DNA of 40,752 nt, taken from positions 1-40,752 of the forward strand of contig JAUIEM010000023.1 in NCBI GenBank assembly GCA_030428695.1, given 5' to 3'. Position 1 is the first letter of the stretch. Every line of letters starts with the position of its first letter. Source of the stretch: a bacterium (GTDB taxonomy: Bacteria > Planctomycetota > J058 > JAJDCP01). A program made the translations under genes and the position numbers. The notes under the pieces were generated by a model. It worked only from the letters and a program-made list of their open reading frames with translations, was not told where the DNA came from and searched no databases. This document shows positions 14,438 to 21,971 of this stretch, one piece after another.

Positions 14438-16941
14438 TCAGCACCCGACCAGGCGGCCGACCTCGATCCCCCCGCGCTGCGAGAAACGCGACTTGAAGCC
14501 GACCAGCACGCGGTCCCCGGCCAGGGCCAGGGAGCCGCGGCTGTTGTAGCCCATCACCCCCTGGTTGTAGTCGCCGGCGGTCAGCACCTTCGTCCATCCG
14601 TCGCCCTCGGCGCGCAGAACCTCGACGAGCCCGCGCTGCATGCCCTCGCGGCGGGAGCCTTTGCCGAGCTGGGAGGAGGCGAGCAGCAAGCGCCCGCCCT
14701 CGACGACGAAGGCGTCGACGCCGAGCCGGTCCTGGGCGTAGAACAACGTCTCCCGCCAGCCGTCCGGGCCCTCCACGAAGCCGTGCAGGCCGTCCCCCGA
14801 GCCGATCAGGTCCCGAGGGCGCGCTCGGCACGCCGGACCTCGACCGCCTCGCCGAGCCGGCCGTCGTCGAAGGGAACCACGCAGATGCGTCGGTCCCCGT
14901 CGGCGGCGACCGCGAGCCGGCCGCCGTCGAGGTCGAGGGCGAGGCCGCGGATCTCCCCGGGCCAGGGCGTCGTCGCCCGCAGGGTCCAGACCCCGGCGCA
15001 CCGCTGCCAGGCGCAGAGCTCCATGCGCCGGGTCTTGTCCGGAAGCCGCGTGCGCTGCCCGTAGAGCAGCCAATCGCCGGCGAAGGCGAGAGAGTCCTCG
15101 CCGAGCCAGGTCCGACCTTCCCGCTCCGCGACCGCGTCGATCGGCTCGCTCCGCCACGCCCCGTCCTCACGGGTCAGGATCTCGGGCTGCGGGGCGCCGC
15201 GGAAGCCCTCCCAGACCACGGCGAGCCGCCCCGGCTGCATCGCGAGGCCGCGCGGTGACCGTCCGTCCTCGCCGCTGGCGGCGTGCTCGACGACCGTGGC
15301 GGGGCTCGTCTCGTCGGTGAAGCGCAGCACCCGCAGCGCGCCCTGCGCCTGCACGGCTATGCAGGCGCCGCTCGCGGCGAGCTGGCCGCCGAGGTTGTGG
15401 CAGCCCGCCTGGGGCAGCACGTGGCCGGTCTCGACGCGCACCTTCTGCGCCCGCTTCCGGCTCTTCCGGACCTGCGGCTCCCGGATCGCGGGCGCGTACC
15501 GCCACAGGCTGATGCTGTCGCCATCCTGGGCCAGCGCGCCGACGTTGCGGCCGGCGAGGGCGTAGCGGCAGGCGGCCTCGGAGCCGTCGACGTCGGGCAG
15601 CTGCGCCCGCAACACCCAGGAGCCGTCCGCGGCGCGGGCGAACAGCCGGGCGCGCTGCAGGGGCGCGCGGCCGAGCTGGGCGACGACCATCAGCAGGCCG
15701 TCCTGGAGGGCGAGGAACCGCCCGAAGCCCTCGCCGCGCCGGGGCTTGTCGACCTTCAGCGGGCGCAGGGCTCCCCAGGCCGGGCCGGCCCGCTCGGCGA
15801 TGTAGACCGTCCCGCTCGCCTGGACTTCCCGCCCGCTCGAGGCGGTGTCCCAGCCCGGGGCGTCGAGGCCGTCGCGGGCGGAGCCGAGCACCAGCAGCTC
15901 GTCGCCGAGCGCGGCGGCGCTGATGGGCGGGGGGCTCCAGCCGGGGAAGAGCGGCTCCCACTCCGGGACGGGGGCGCGCGTCCAGCTCCCGTGCGCGGGG
16001 GCGTACAGGTAGTGGCCCGCGCCGCCGACGACCAGCACCTCGCCGCGGCGGTTGACGGCGACCTTCGCGCCGAAGAAGCGGTCGTCCTCCGCCAGCTCCT
16101 GGCACAGCTCCCAACGGCCCTCGACGGGGGTGTAGAGGTGGACCGTGGTCGCGCCCCCGACGCTGACGGACAGCGCGAGCAGGTCCCCGGCGAGGGCGAA
16201 GCGCGGCGTCCAGGCCTGCGCAGGCAAGGGCAGCGCGTGGCGCTTCCAGGTCCCGTCCGGCTGGCGCTCGGCGACCTCGATGCCGCCGCTCAGCTGGCTG
16301 ACCAGGCGCATCCCGTCGAAGGCCAGGAGCGACGGCAGGCTGCCGACAGGCAGGGTGGCGTCCTGTTTCCAGTCCTCGCCGTCGCGCTCGAGGACGCAGC
16401 GACGGGGCTCGGCGTACGCGTCGACGACCATCCGCCCGGGGGCGAGCGCGAAGTGGCGGGCGGAGCGGCCGAGCGCGACGGTCGAGGTCGCTTCGAGAAA
16501 GCGCGCCGCCTTCTTGGCGGGCGGCTTCTTCTTCACCTCCGGCCGCAACTTCCCGACGAAGGTCGCGAAGGAAGCGCTCAGCCGGGTCGCCGAGGTCGGC
16601 TGCTCGGTCTCTTCGTCGAAGCACTCGTGGTCGTAGCGGTAGACCGAGGGATTCTCCGCCCCGAAGTCGTAGACGAAGACCGTGTAGTTGCCGCCGTCGG
16701 CGTGGCCGAGCTCGAGGTAGCGGCCTCCCTTGCCGTGCAACCCCGCGAGGGCCGGGGCGTAGCTCCAGATCTCCCAGCTGCCGAGCTTGGCGCGGTAGGG
16801 CCCCCCTCCGGCCAGGGCGGTGATCACCCGGCGCAGGAAGGGATGCACCTCCGGATCCCCCGGAGCCTCGTCGGGCAGTGTCAGGCCGAGCTTCTGCAGG
16901 GCCGCCTCGACCCGTTGCGCGGGCGTCTTTCTCTTCGCCAT
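14438..16941 (-). CDS. SUKH-like domain plus beta-propeller protein, interrupted by an apparent frameshift
   Basis: The main frame runs from ATG 16941 (GGGAGG upstream, 12 bases after the preceding gene) to a TGA at 14806, 711 residues. Sensible protein then continues in another frame (RDLIGSGDGLHGFVEG onwards) to TGA 14438, so the intact product would be about 835 residues. The switch is near 14808-14825 and equals a -1 shift. Residues about 50-132 look like a SMI1/KNR4 (SUKH) fold, ending in VYDFGAENPSVYRYDHE and SASFATFVGKL. After a Lys/Ala/Pro linker, repeated units with GDLLAL, LYTP and DGSW-type elements resemble FG-GAP or Kelch propeller blades. There is no signal peptide, so it is probably cytoplasmic. 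SUKH proteins are often immunity or protein-binding modules. Function unknown. The frameshift may be a sequencing error, a mutation or recoding. Confidence 0.75.
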
Positions 16942-16953
16942 CGTCGTCCTCCC

Positions 16954-17919
16954 TCAGCGCGCGAGGCGCAGCACCACCGGCTCCCGGCCCGCGGCGAGCG
17001 CCGCGTAGGCGGCCGCGTGCTCCGCGAGCGGAAACGTCTCCGTCTTCGCCCGCACCCGTACCTCGGCGAGCCGCGCGAAGAAGCCGCACACGTCCTCGCG
17101 CCCGGCGCAGGCCTCAGCGCGCACGCCGCGGCCGTGGGCGAGCAGCGCCCCGCCGAGGGGTGGGATCGCGCGGAACGAGCAGGTCGCGCACACCACCTGC
17201 CCGCCGGGGGCGAGGTGCAGGAGCGCGAGGTGCGCGAGCTCTCCCCGCGGGGCGAGGACCAGCCCGGCATCGAGAGGTCCGGGCGGGGCCTCCGCGGTGC
17301 TGCCGACCCAGTAGGCGCCGAGCGCGGTGGCGAGCTGGCGCGCGCCGTCGTCGCCGGGCTCGACGAACACGCAGGCCTCGATCCCGTCCGCGATCGCGAG
17401 CTGGATAAGCACACCGGCGGCGTAGCCCCCGCCGTAGAAGCCGATCCGGCCCCCGCCGAGGGAGCGGAGGGCGCGCCAGCCGCGGGTGCCGGCACACAGC
17501 AGCGGCGCGAGCTCGACGTCGGCGAGGGCCGGCGGGACGAGGAAGGCCGCGCGGTGGTCGGCGAGGGTGAAGCGCGCGCAGCCACCGTCGAGCCCCTCGC
17601 CGGTCGCCCGCACGGCCGGACACAGCGACAGCTCGCCGGCCGCGCAGGCGGCGCAGCTTCCGCAGCTCCCTGCCCACCAGCCGACGGCGACGCGGTCGCC
17701 CTCGGCGAGCACATCGACGTCATCGCCCGCGTCGATCACCCGCCCGACGAGCTGGTGGCCGGGGATGCGGGCCTCGACCCGCGGCAGCAGGTCGGCGGGG
17801 CAGAGGGCGCAGTGGCTGACCTCGATCAGGACCTGCTCCGGGCCGGGCCGCGCCGCGCGGAGCTCTTCGAGCGCGCGCTCTCCGCCGCGCTCGACCAACG
17901 CTTCGCGGGTCTCTTCCAC
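16954..17919 (-). CDS. Zinc-dependent MDR alcohol dehydrogenase
   Basis: 321 residues, slightly short for the family. GTG start at 17919 with GGAGGA seven bases upstream. The N-terminal GroES-like fold has the catalytic zinc ligand C40 (CALCPAD) and H55. The usual GHE is GHQ, so the conserved Glu is Gln56. The structural zinc site is intact: C86, C89, C92, C100. The Rossmann part carries GFYGGGYAAGV in place of the classic GLGGLG motif. Such enzymes oxidise or reduce alcohols/aldehydes with NAD(P); the substrate cannot be read from sequence. The propeller gene follows after 12 bases and is probably cotranscribed. Upstream is a 188-base gap with no clear promoter. Confidence 0.85.
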   Translation of the reverse strand: MEETREALVERGGERALEELRAARPGPEQVLIEVSHCALCPADLLPRVEARIPGHQLVGRVIDAGDDVDVLAEGDRVAVGWWAGSCGSCAACAAGELSLCPAVRATGEGLDGGCARFTLADHRAAFLVPPALADVELAPLLCAGTRGWRALRSLGGGRIGFYGGGYAAGVLIQLAIADGIEACVFVEPGDDGARQLATALGAYWVGSTAEAPPGPLDAGLVLAPRGELAHLALLHLAPGGQVVCATCSFRAIPPLGGALLAHGRGVRAEACAGREDVCGFFARLAEVRVRAKTETFPLAEHAAAYAALAAGREPVVLRLAR

Positions 17920-18107
17920 GATGTTCCTCCTGCCCGCAGGAGCGTAGGGCAGGGGAACGGAAGCCGCAAGCTCGAGGCTGAGCCCGGTGGATCAGGCGGG
18001 TTCAATCGGGATCGGCATCGGCCTCGCCATCGGAATCGGAGGCGACCCAAGAGAGCCGCTCACGGACGGCAGGTCCCCGACCCCAGATCCCTGCCCGCCA
18101 AACGGGC
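17920..18107. other. Gap between dioxygenase and MDR genes
   Basis: About 190 bases without a gene. It contains the MDR ribosome site and a short simple-sequence run (repeats of the type ATCGGNATCGG at about 18008-18045). I cannot assign a promoter or terminator with confidence. Confidence 0.4.
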
Positions 18108-18773
18108 TCAGTCGGCCTCGGGGGTGCGGCCGAGGACGATCTCGAACAGGCCGAGGGGGTCGCCGTCGTCGTCCCTGTCGGAGAAGTCGACGAGCAGGCT
18201 GTCGCGCGCCTCCGCGCCGTGGCGGCGGGCGGTGTCGCGCAGGATCAGGTCGATGTCGTTGAGGGGGTTCCCCGCGAAGTACATCTGGGTGGTCAGCCGC
18301 GGCTGGCGGAAGGCGTCGACCCGGAAGTGGATGTGGGGAGGCCGGTCCCAGTCCCGCGAGGCCGGATAGGCGCCGGGGATGATGGTCTTGAAGCGGAACC
18401 TGCCGTCGCCGTCGGTCAGCATCCGGGCCCAGTACTGGAAGTGCGGGTCGACCGGCGCCGGGTTCGGATCACGCGGATGGTCGTAGCGCCCGCTCGCGCA
18501 GGCCTGCCAGACGTCGAGCAACACGCCCGACAGCGGCGCGCCGTCGAGGTCGCGGACGACGCCGCTGACGGTGACCGGCTCGCCTTCGGCGCGGAGCTCG
18601 TGGCCGGCGACGCGGGTCAGGTCGAGGTCTTTGTCGGCGCGATCGGCGACCGGGAAGAAGGGGCCCTCGGTCTGGGGCGGGGTCTGGGTGTCGGCGGCGG
18701 CCAGGCCCGCGAGCCCGAGGGAGGCGAGCCCGGCACGGCGGAGCAGCGCGCGGCGGTCGAAGGGGGCGTGCAT
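18108..18773 (-). CDS. Tat-exported intradiol ring-cleavage dioxygenase-like protein
   Basis: 221 residues. ATG at 18773 is preceded by AGGAGG and begins a signal with a twin Arg (DRRALLRRAGLASLGLAGLAAA), so export by the Tat pathway, probably after metal loading, is likely. The rest matches intradiol dioxygenases such as the protocatechuate 3,4-dioxygenase beta subunit. The four expected Fe(III) ligands are present: Y97 (GRYDHP), Y136 (PGAYP), H147 and H149 (RPPHIHF). The family opens catechol-type rings between the hydroxyls. No other aromatic-degradation gene is nearby, so the substrate is open; secreted homologues may attack lignin- or humic-type phenolics (inference). It diverges from the acetyltransferase gene. 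Confidence 0.88.
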   Translation of the reverse strand: MHAPFDRRALLRRAGLASLGLAGLAAADTQTPPQTEGPFFPVADRADKDLDLTRVAGHELRAEGEPVTVSGVVRDLDGAPLSGVLLDVWQACASGRYDHPRDPNPAPVDPHFQYWARMLTDGDGRFRFKTIIPGAYPASRDWDRPPHIHFRVDAFRQPRLTTQMYFAGNPLNDIDLILRDTARRHGAEARDSLLVDFSDRDDDGDPLGLFEIVLGRTPEAD

Positions 18774-18811
18774 CGAGGTCCTCCTGGCGCGGGGGATCCC
18801 GCTTGTCCTGC

Positions 18812-18817
18812 AGTATA
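18812..18817 (-). promoter_or_regulatory. Candidate -10 element for the dioxygenase gene
   Basis: Read on the minus strand this is TATACT, five of six matches to the consensus, 39 bases before the start codon. No good -35 is seen at the right distance, so the call is weak. Confidence 0.3.
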
Positions 18818-18901
18818 GACCGCGGAGCTTCTCAGGGAGTAACGGGAACGTCACGAGCCGCCGGGGTACACTCAGGCGATCCACCCCGCCGAGGAGCCCC
18901 C

Positions 18902-19723
18902 ATGCTTTCCTACATCGAGATCGCCCGCCGCGAAGAGCGTCGCGCCGCCGTCGGCGTCGCCGAGATCGCCCTCGAGCACGAGCCCCTGCTCGGCGGCTCG
19001 ATGAACTACGGTGGCCCCGGGAGCTGGGCGAACCAGGCGATGGGCATCGGCATCGACCAGCCTGCGACCGAGGCGGACGTCGACCGCTTCTGCGCTTTCT
19101 ACACCGCGCGCGGCTGCGAGCCGACCGCCGAGCTTTGCGCCTTCGCCGAGCCGAGCCTGCTCGCCCTGATGGAGGCGCGCGGCTTCCGGCTGCGGGCCTT
19201 CGAGAACGTCCTCTACCGCGAGCTGTCGCCGGACGAGGATCTGCGCGCGTGCCTTCCCTGGGGCTGGCCGGAGGGGCTGGAGATCGAGACCGTCGATCCG
19301 GCGGACGACGCGACCGTCGACACCTTCATCGAGGTCTCGAGCAGCGGCTTCCGCGACCCCGGCGAGCCGCTGACCCCCGGGCAGCGCAGGATCTTCCGCA
19401 ACGTCGTCGAGCACGCGCGCTGCACCTCCTTCCTCGCCCGGGTCGACGGGGTCGCCGTCGGCGGCGGAACCGCCGAGGTCACGCCGACCACGAGCGCCAT
19501 CTTCGGGGTCAGCGTGCTGCCGGAGTACCGCCGCCGCGGCGTGCAGCTCGCGCTGATGGTGCACCGCATGCAGCACGCTGCGAAGGCGGGCTGTCCGCTG
19601 GTCTGCATCGGCTCGCGGCCGGGGATCCCGACCGAGCGCAACGCGCGCCGCCTCGGCTTCGCGCTCGCCTACAGCAAGGCGGTCGTCGCCCTGCCGGGGA
19701 AGGGCCTCGCGCGGACGCCCTGA
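18902..19723 (+). CDS. GNAT-family N-acetyltransferase
   Basis: 273 residues. ATG at 18902 has GAGGAG upstream (18890-18895). The C-terminal half contains the acetyl-CoA motif A (VSVLPEYRRRGVQLALM, residues about 203-219), with RRGVQ in the Q/R-x-x-G-x-G/A position, and a following NARRLGF element. The N-terminal half also looks like a GNAT fold without a good motif, so a tandem GNAT with one active half is likely. The target amine is unknown. It diverges from the dioxygenase gene and is followed by a separate promoter for thioredoxin. Confidence 0.82.
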   Translation: MLSYIEIARREERRAAVGVAEIALEHEPLLGGSMNYGGPGSWANQAMGIGIDQPATEADVDRFCAFYTARGCEPTAELCAFAEPSLLALMEARGFRLRAFENVLYRELSPDEDLRACLPWGWPEGLEIETVDPADDATVDTFIEVSSSGFRDPGEPLTPGQRRIFRNVVEHARCTSFLARVDGVAVGGGTAEVTPTTSAIFGVSVLPEYRRRGVQLALMVHRMQHAAKAGCPLVCIGSRPGIPTERNARRLGFALAYSKAVVALPGKGLARTP

Positions 19724-19744
19724 GGCGTGCGACAGAAGTTCCCC

Positions 19745-19772
19745 TTGCAAATCAGAATGATTGTTCTATAAC
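19745..19772 (+). promoter_or_regulatory. Promoter of the thioredoxin gene or of a small leader RNA
   Basis: TTGCAA (19745-19750) and TATAAC (19767-19772) with a 16-base, AT-rich spacer, in otherwise GC-rich DNA. This is among the clearest housekeeping-type promoters in the window. The thioredoxin start is 195 bases downstream, leaving a long leader. Confidence 0.65.
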
Positions 19773-19872
19773 TGAAGGCCGCGGGGCCGGCACGGTCTCT
19801 TCCTCCGGGAGAGTCCGATCCGGCGAGGGGGCGTTCCTCTTGCCGGTTGCCCCTGCCGGCCCCTCTTTCCAC

Positions 19873-19921
19873 CGGCTCGGTTTCCGACAGCAGCGTTCGG
19901 GTGACGAGCCGCCGACTTTTT
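19873..19921 (+). terminator. Terminator-like hairpin in the thioredoxin leader
   Basis: CGGCTCG (19873-19879) pairs with CGAGCCG (19905-19911). Inside it CCGA (19884-19887) can pair with TCGG (19897-19900). Seven bases later comes a run of five T. It could be an attenuator or the end of a small RNA of about 140 bases starting at the upstream promoter. The structure is by eye only. Confidence 0.4.
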
Positions 19922-19967
19922 GACCGATCGTTCCAGTTTGCCCGCGACCGCGGGCAGGAGGTGTCCG

Positions 19968-20297
19968 ATGGCGACCACAACCGACGTCCAGACCGCGCAG
20001 TTCTCCGACGAGGTGCTCGAAGCGTCGCGTCCGACCCTGGTCGACTTCCACGCGACCTGGTGCGGACCCTGCCACCGGCTCGCCCCGGTGCTCGACGAGC
20101 TCGCCTCCACGAACCAGGACCGGCTGCAGGTCCGCAAGGTCGACATCGACCAGAGCGGAGACCTCGCCGAGCGCTACGGCATCAGCGCCGTGCCGACCCT
20201 GGTCCTGATCCGCGACGGTGAGGAGATCGCCCGCACGGCCGGCTTCCAGTCCCGCGAACGGCTGCAGGCCTTCCTCGACCAGCACCTGGCGGCCTGA
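19968..20297 (+). CDS. trxA: Thioredoxin
   Basis: 109 residues, the standard size. ATG at 19968 with AGGAGG upstream. The active site is WCGPC (C32, C35), preceded by VDFHAT, and the cis-proline is P76 (ISAVPT). These are the hallmarks of a cytoplasmic thioredoxin, which reduces protein disulfides and is recharged by thioredoxin reductase. There is no signal peptide. It stands alone with its own promoter and leader and ends at a strong two-way terminator. Confidence 0.93.
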   Translation: MATTTDVQTAQFSDEVLEASRPTLVDFHATWCGPCHRLAPVLDELASTNQDRLQVRKVDIDQSGDLAERYGISAVPTLVLIRDGEEIARTAGFQSRERLQAFLDQHLAA

Positions 20298-20310
20298 GCC
20301 CGCCCCGCCC

Positions 20311-20352
20311 GATGCAAGACGGCCCACCCGCGCGGGTGGGCCGTTTCGCATC
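20311..20352. terminator. Bidirectional intrinsic terminator
   Basis: CGGCCCACCC and GGGTGGGCCG form a 10-bp GC stem around GCGC. AAGA on one side and TTTC on the other are flanked by GATGC and GCATC, which also pair. It sits between the convergent thioredoxin and PKD-protein genes and can serve both strands. Confidence 0.75.
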
Positions 20353-20371
20353 GGGGAGGCTGGGAAATCGC

Positions 20372-21457
20372 TCAGGGCGAGACCGAGGGCGCGAGATCTT
20401 CCGGGAAGGTGTCGATCGTCACCCCGCCGCCCTCGATCAGCGGCGTGCTCTTCCAGATCTCCCACTCGCCGTCCTGCAGGAACCACTCGAGGTAGTACTC
20501 GAGGGCGTTCTCGACGTCGCTCTCGCCGAGGTCGCCCTGCATCTGGCGCAGCATCGGCTCGAGGTTGACCGCGAGCTGGTTGCGCAGGTCGTGGGCCTGG
20601 CGGTTGAGCTGGAAGCAGCGGCCGGTCAGGCTGCTGTACTCCTGGCCGGCCAGCCAGCCGAGCAGGAAGGGCGGCGCCTCGACGGGGATGTGCACGTCGA
20701 CCGCGCCGCTCGCGGCTTCCGCCCCGACCTGACGCCAGGCCTGGTTCATCGACTCGCCCCAGCACAGGGTGGAGTAGACCATCCGCAGCCCGTCGGCGCG
20801 TCCGTCGAGCTCGCGCAGGATGTCCTCGCCGCTGACCGAGCGGCGGTTCTTCAGCCACAGCTTGCCCGGCGAGCCGTGGGCGAAGAGGAAGACGTCGACC
20901 GCGTCGCGGCGCGCGCACAGCCCGCGGATGCCGGCGAAGAAGTCCTCGGGGTTGGCGCCCTCCCCGCGCAGCACCTGGACCTCGCCGTAGCCGAGGCGCA
21001 AGAGCGGCGCGAGCAGCTGGTCGCCGAGGTTCTCGATCGACTCGCTGGTCGCCGCGTCCTGCAGCTCACACATCAAGAGCAGCGCGCCGCGGCGCTCGCG
21101 GCTGAGCAGGCGCCGGCGCAGGAGCTCGCCCGCGCTCTCGACGAAGATCGGCTGGCGCACGTGGGCGCGCAAGCCCGCGTCGTCGACGACCTCTAGCTCG
21201 AGGAAGTAGACGCCGGCCCGGGGGAAGCTGAAGGTCGCGCGGCCGTCGCGGTTGACGATGACCTGGTCGCCGAGCGCGAAGGTGTAGCTGACGATCGTGC
21301 CGTCGGTGTCGAAGGAGCTCTCGGCCGAGAACTCGACGGTGCTGCCCGGAGTGACCCGGGTGCGGCCGTCGAGCACGGCGAAGGGCTTGCCGAGCTCGGG
21401 GCCGTCGGCGAGGGCCGTCGCGAGCAGCAGGCTGGAGATGACGAGCAGGGTGCGCAT
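20372..21457 (-). CDS. Secreted PKD-domain protein with a caspase-like (clan CD) domain
   Basis: 361 residues. ATG at 21457 starts a short signal peptide (MRTLLVISSLLLATALA); AGAGGA is upstream. Residues about 22-107 form a PKD/Ig-like fold (GRTRVTPGSTVEFSAESSFD, DTDGTIVSYTF, DGRATFSFPRAGVYFLEL). Residues about 120-290 look like a caspase-type hydrolase. A strand with LFAHGSPG puts a candidate catalytic His at H194, and YSTLCWGES puts a candidate Cys at C232, the His-then-Cys order and spacing of clan CD peptidases. The C-terminus is mixed, with no anchor visible. The family assignment is by motif only; it may be an inactive relative. It is divergent from the blaI-type gene with paired operators between them, which hints at shared control (inference). 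Confidence 0.72.
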   Translation of the reverse strand: MRTLLVISSLLLATALADGPELGKPFAVLDGRTRVTPGSTVEFSAESSFDTDGTIVSYTFALGDQVIVNRDGRATFSFPRAGVYFLELEVVDDAGLRAHVRQPIFVESAGELLRRRLLSRERRGALLLMCELQDAATSESIENLGDQLLAPLLRLGYGEVQVLRGEGANPEDFFAGIRGLCARRDAVDVFLFAHGSPGKLWLKNRRSVSGEDILRELDGRADGLRMVYSTLCWGESMNQAWRQVGAEAASGAVDVHIPVEAPPFLLGWLAGQEYSSLTGRCFQLNRQAHDLRNQLAVNLEPMLRQMQGDLGESDVENALEYYLEWFLQDGEWEIWKSTPLIEGGGVTIDTFPEDLAPSVSP

Positions 21458-21532
21458 CGGGATGTCCTCTGGGAATGTATGACGCCGGAGTAGACCACAT
21501 GCACGCTTGCCATGCAATGTCTGGCGCCGGCC

Positions 21533-21561
21533 TTGACGACGGGTGTCGTCATCGCTATAAC
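21533..21561 (+). promoter_or_regulatory. Promoter of the blaI-family gene
   Basis: TTGACG (21533-21538) and TATAAC (21556-21561), spacer 17 bases. Transcription would start near 21568, only about 20 bases before the start codon at 21588. The -35 overlaps the first palindrome and the -10 touches the second. Confidence 0.75.
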
Positions 21562-21575
21562 GACGGGTGTCGTCA
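21535..21575. promoter_or_regulatory. Two identical operator palindromes, probable autorepression site
   Basis: ACGACGGGTGTCGTCA occurs twice, at 21536-21551 and 21560-21575, with a repeat distance of 24 bases. Each contains the inverted repeat ACGAC-GGGT-GTCGT. They flank and overlap the promoter, as expected for a BlaI/MecI-type dimeric repressor acting on its own gene and perhaps on the divergent PKD-protein gene. Confidence 0.75.
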
Positions 21576-21587
21576 CTGGAGGATGCG

Positions 21588-21971
21588 ATGCCACAACCGC
21601 AAGGCGAGCTGACCCCGTCCCAGCTCGAGATCATGGACGTCGTGTGGGAGCAGGGGGAGGCCTCGATCGGGGAGATCTGGACCGCGCTCTCGCGCTCCCG
21701 CGAGCTCGCCCGCACGACGGTGCAGACGCAGGTGGAGCGGCTCGAGAAGCGGGGCTGGCTGCGCCGCATCGAGCTCGGCCGGCGCTACCGCTTCGCCGCC
21801 ACCCAGCCGCGGGCGCACGCGACCCGGGGCCTGGTCGCGCGCTTCGTCGACCGCTTCTTCGCGGGCTCGGCGGGGAGCCTCGTGATGCACCTGCTCGGCA
21901 ACCAGCGGCTCGATCCCGACGAGCTCGAGCGCGTGCGTGCGCTGCTCGGCGACCACGAGGATGAGGGATGA
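21588..21971 (+). CDS. BlaI/MecI-family transcriptional repressor
   Basis: 127 residues, typical of the family. ATG at 21588 with TGGAGG upstream. The N-terminal winged helix carries the family signature: LTPSQLEIMDVVWEQGEASIGEIW, then the recognition part ARTTVQTQVERLEKRGWLRR, and a wing with GRRYRFAAT. The C-terminal dimerisation helices include VARFVDRFFAGSAGSLVMHLL and end with the usual acidic ELERVRALL segment. In known systems the repressor is cleaved when a membrane metalloprotease BlaR1 senses a signal; here the overlapping partner gene is decayed, so the repressor may be constitutively active or have another inducer. Confidence 0.9.
   Translation: MPQPQGELTPSQLEIMDVVWEQGEASIGEIWTALSRSRELARTTVQTQVERLEKRGWLRRIELGRRYRFAATQPRAHATRGLVARFVDRFFAGSAGSLVMHLLGNQRLDPDELERVRALLGDHEDEG

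Noticed and set aside
15283..18369. Open frame of 1028 codons on the plus strand
   Set aside because: It runs antisense to the propeller, MDR and dioxygenase genes, which carry recognisable motifs. Its own protein has none; long antisense frames are expected at this GC content.
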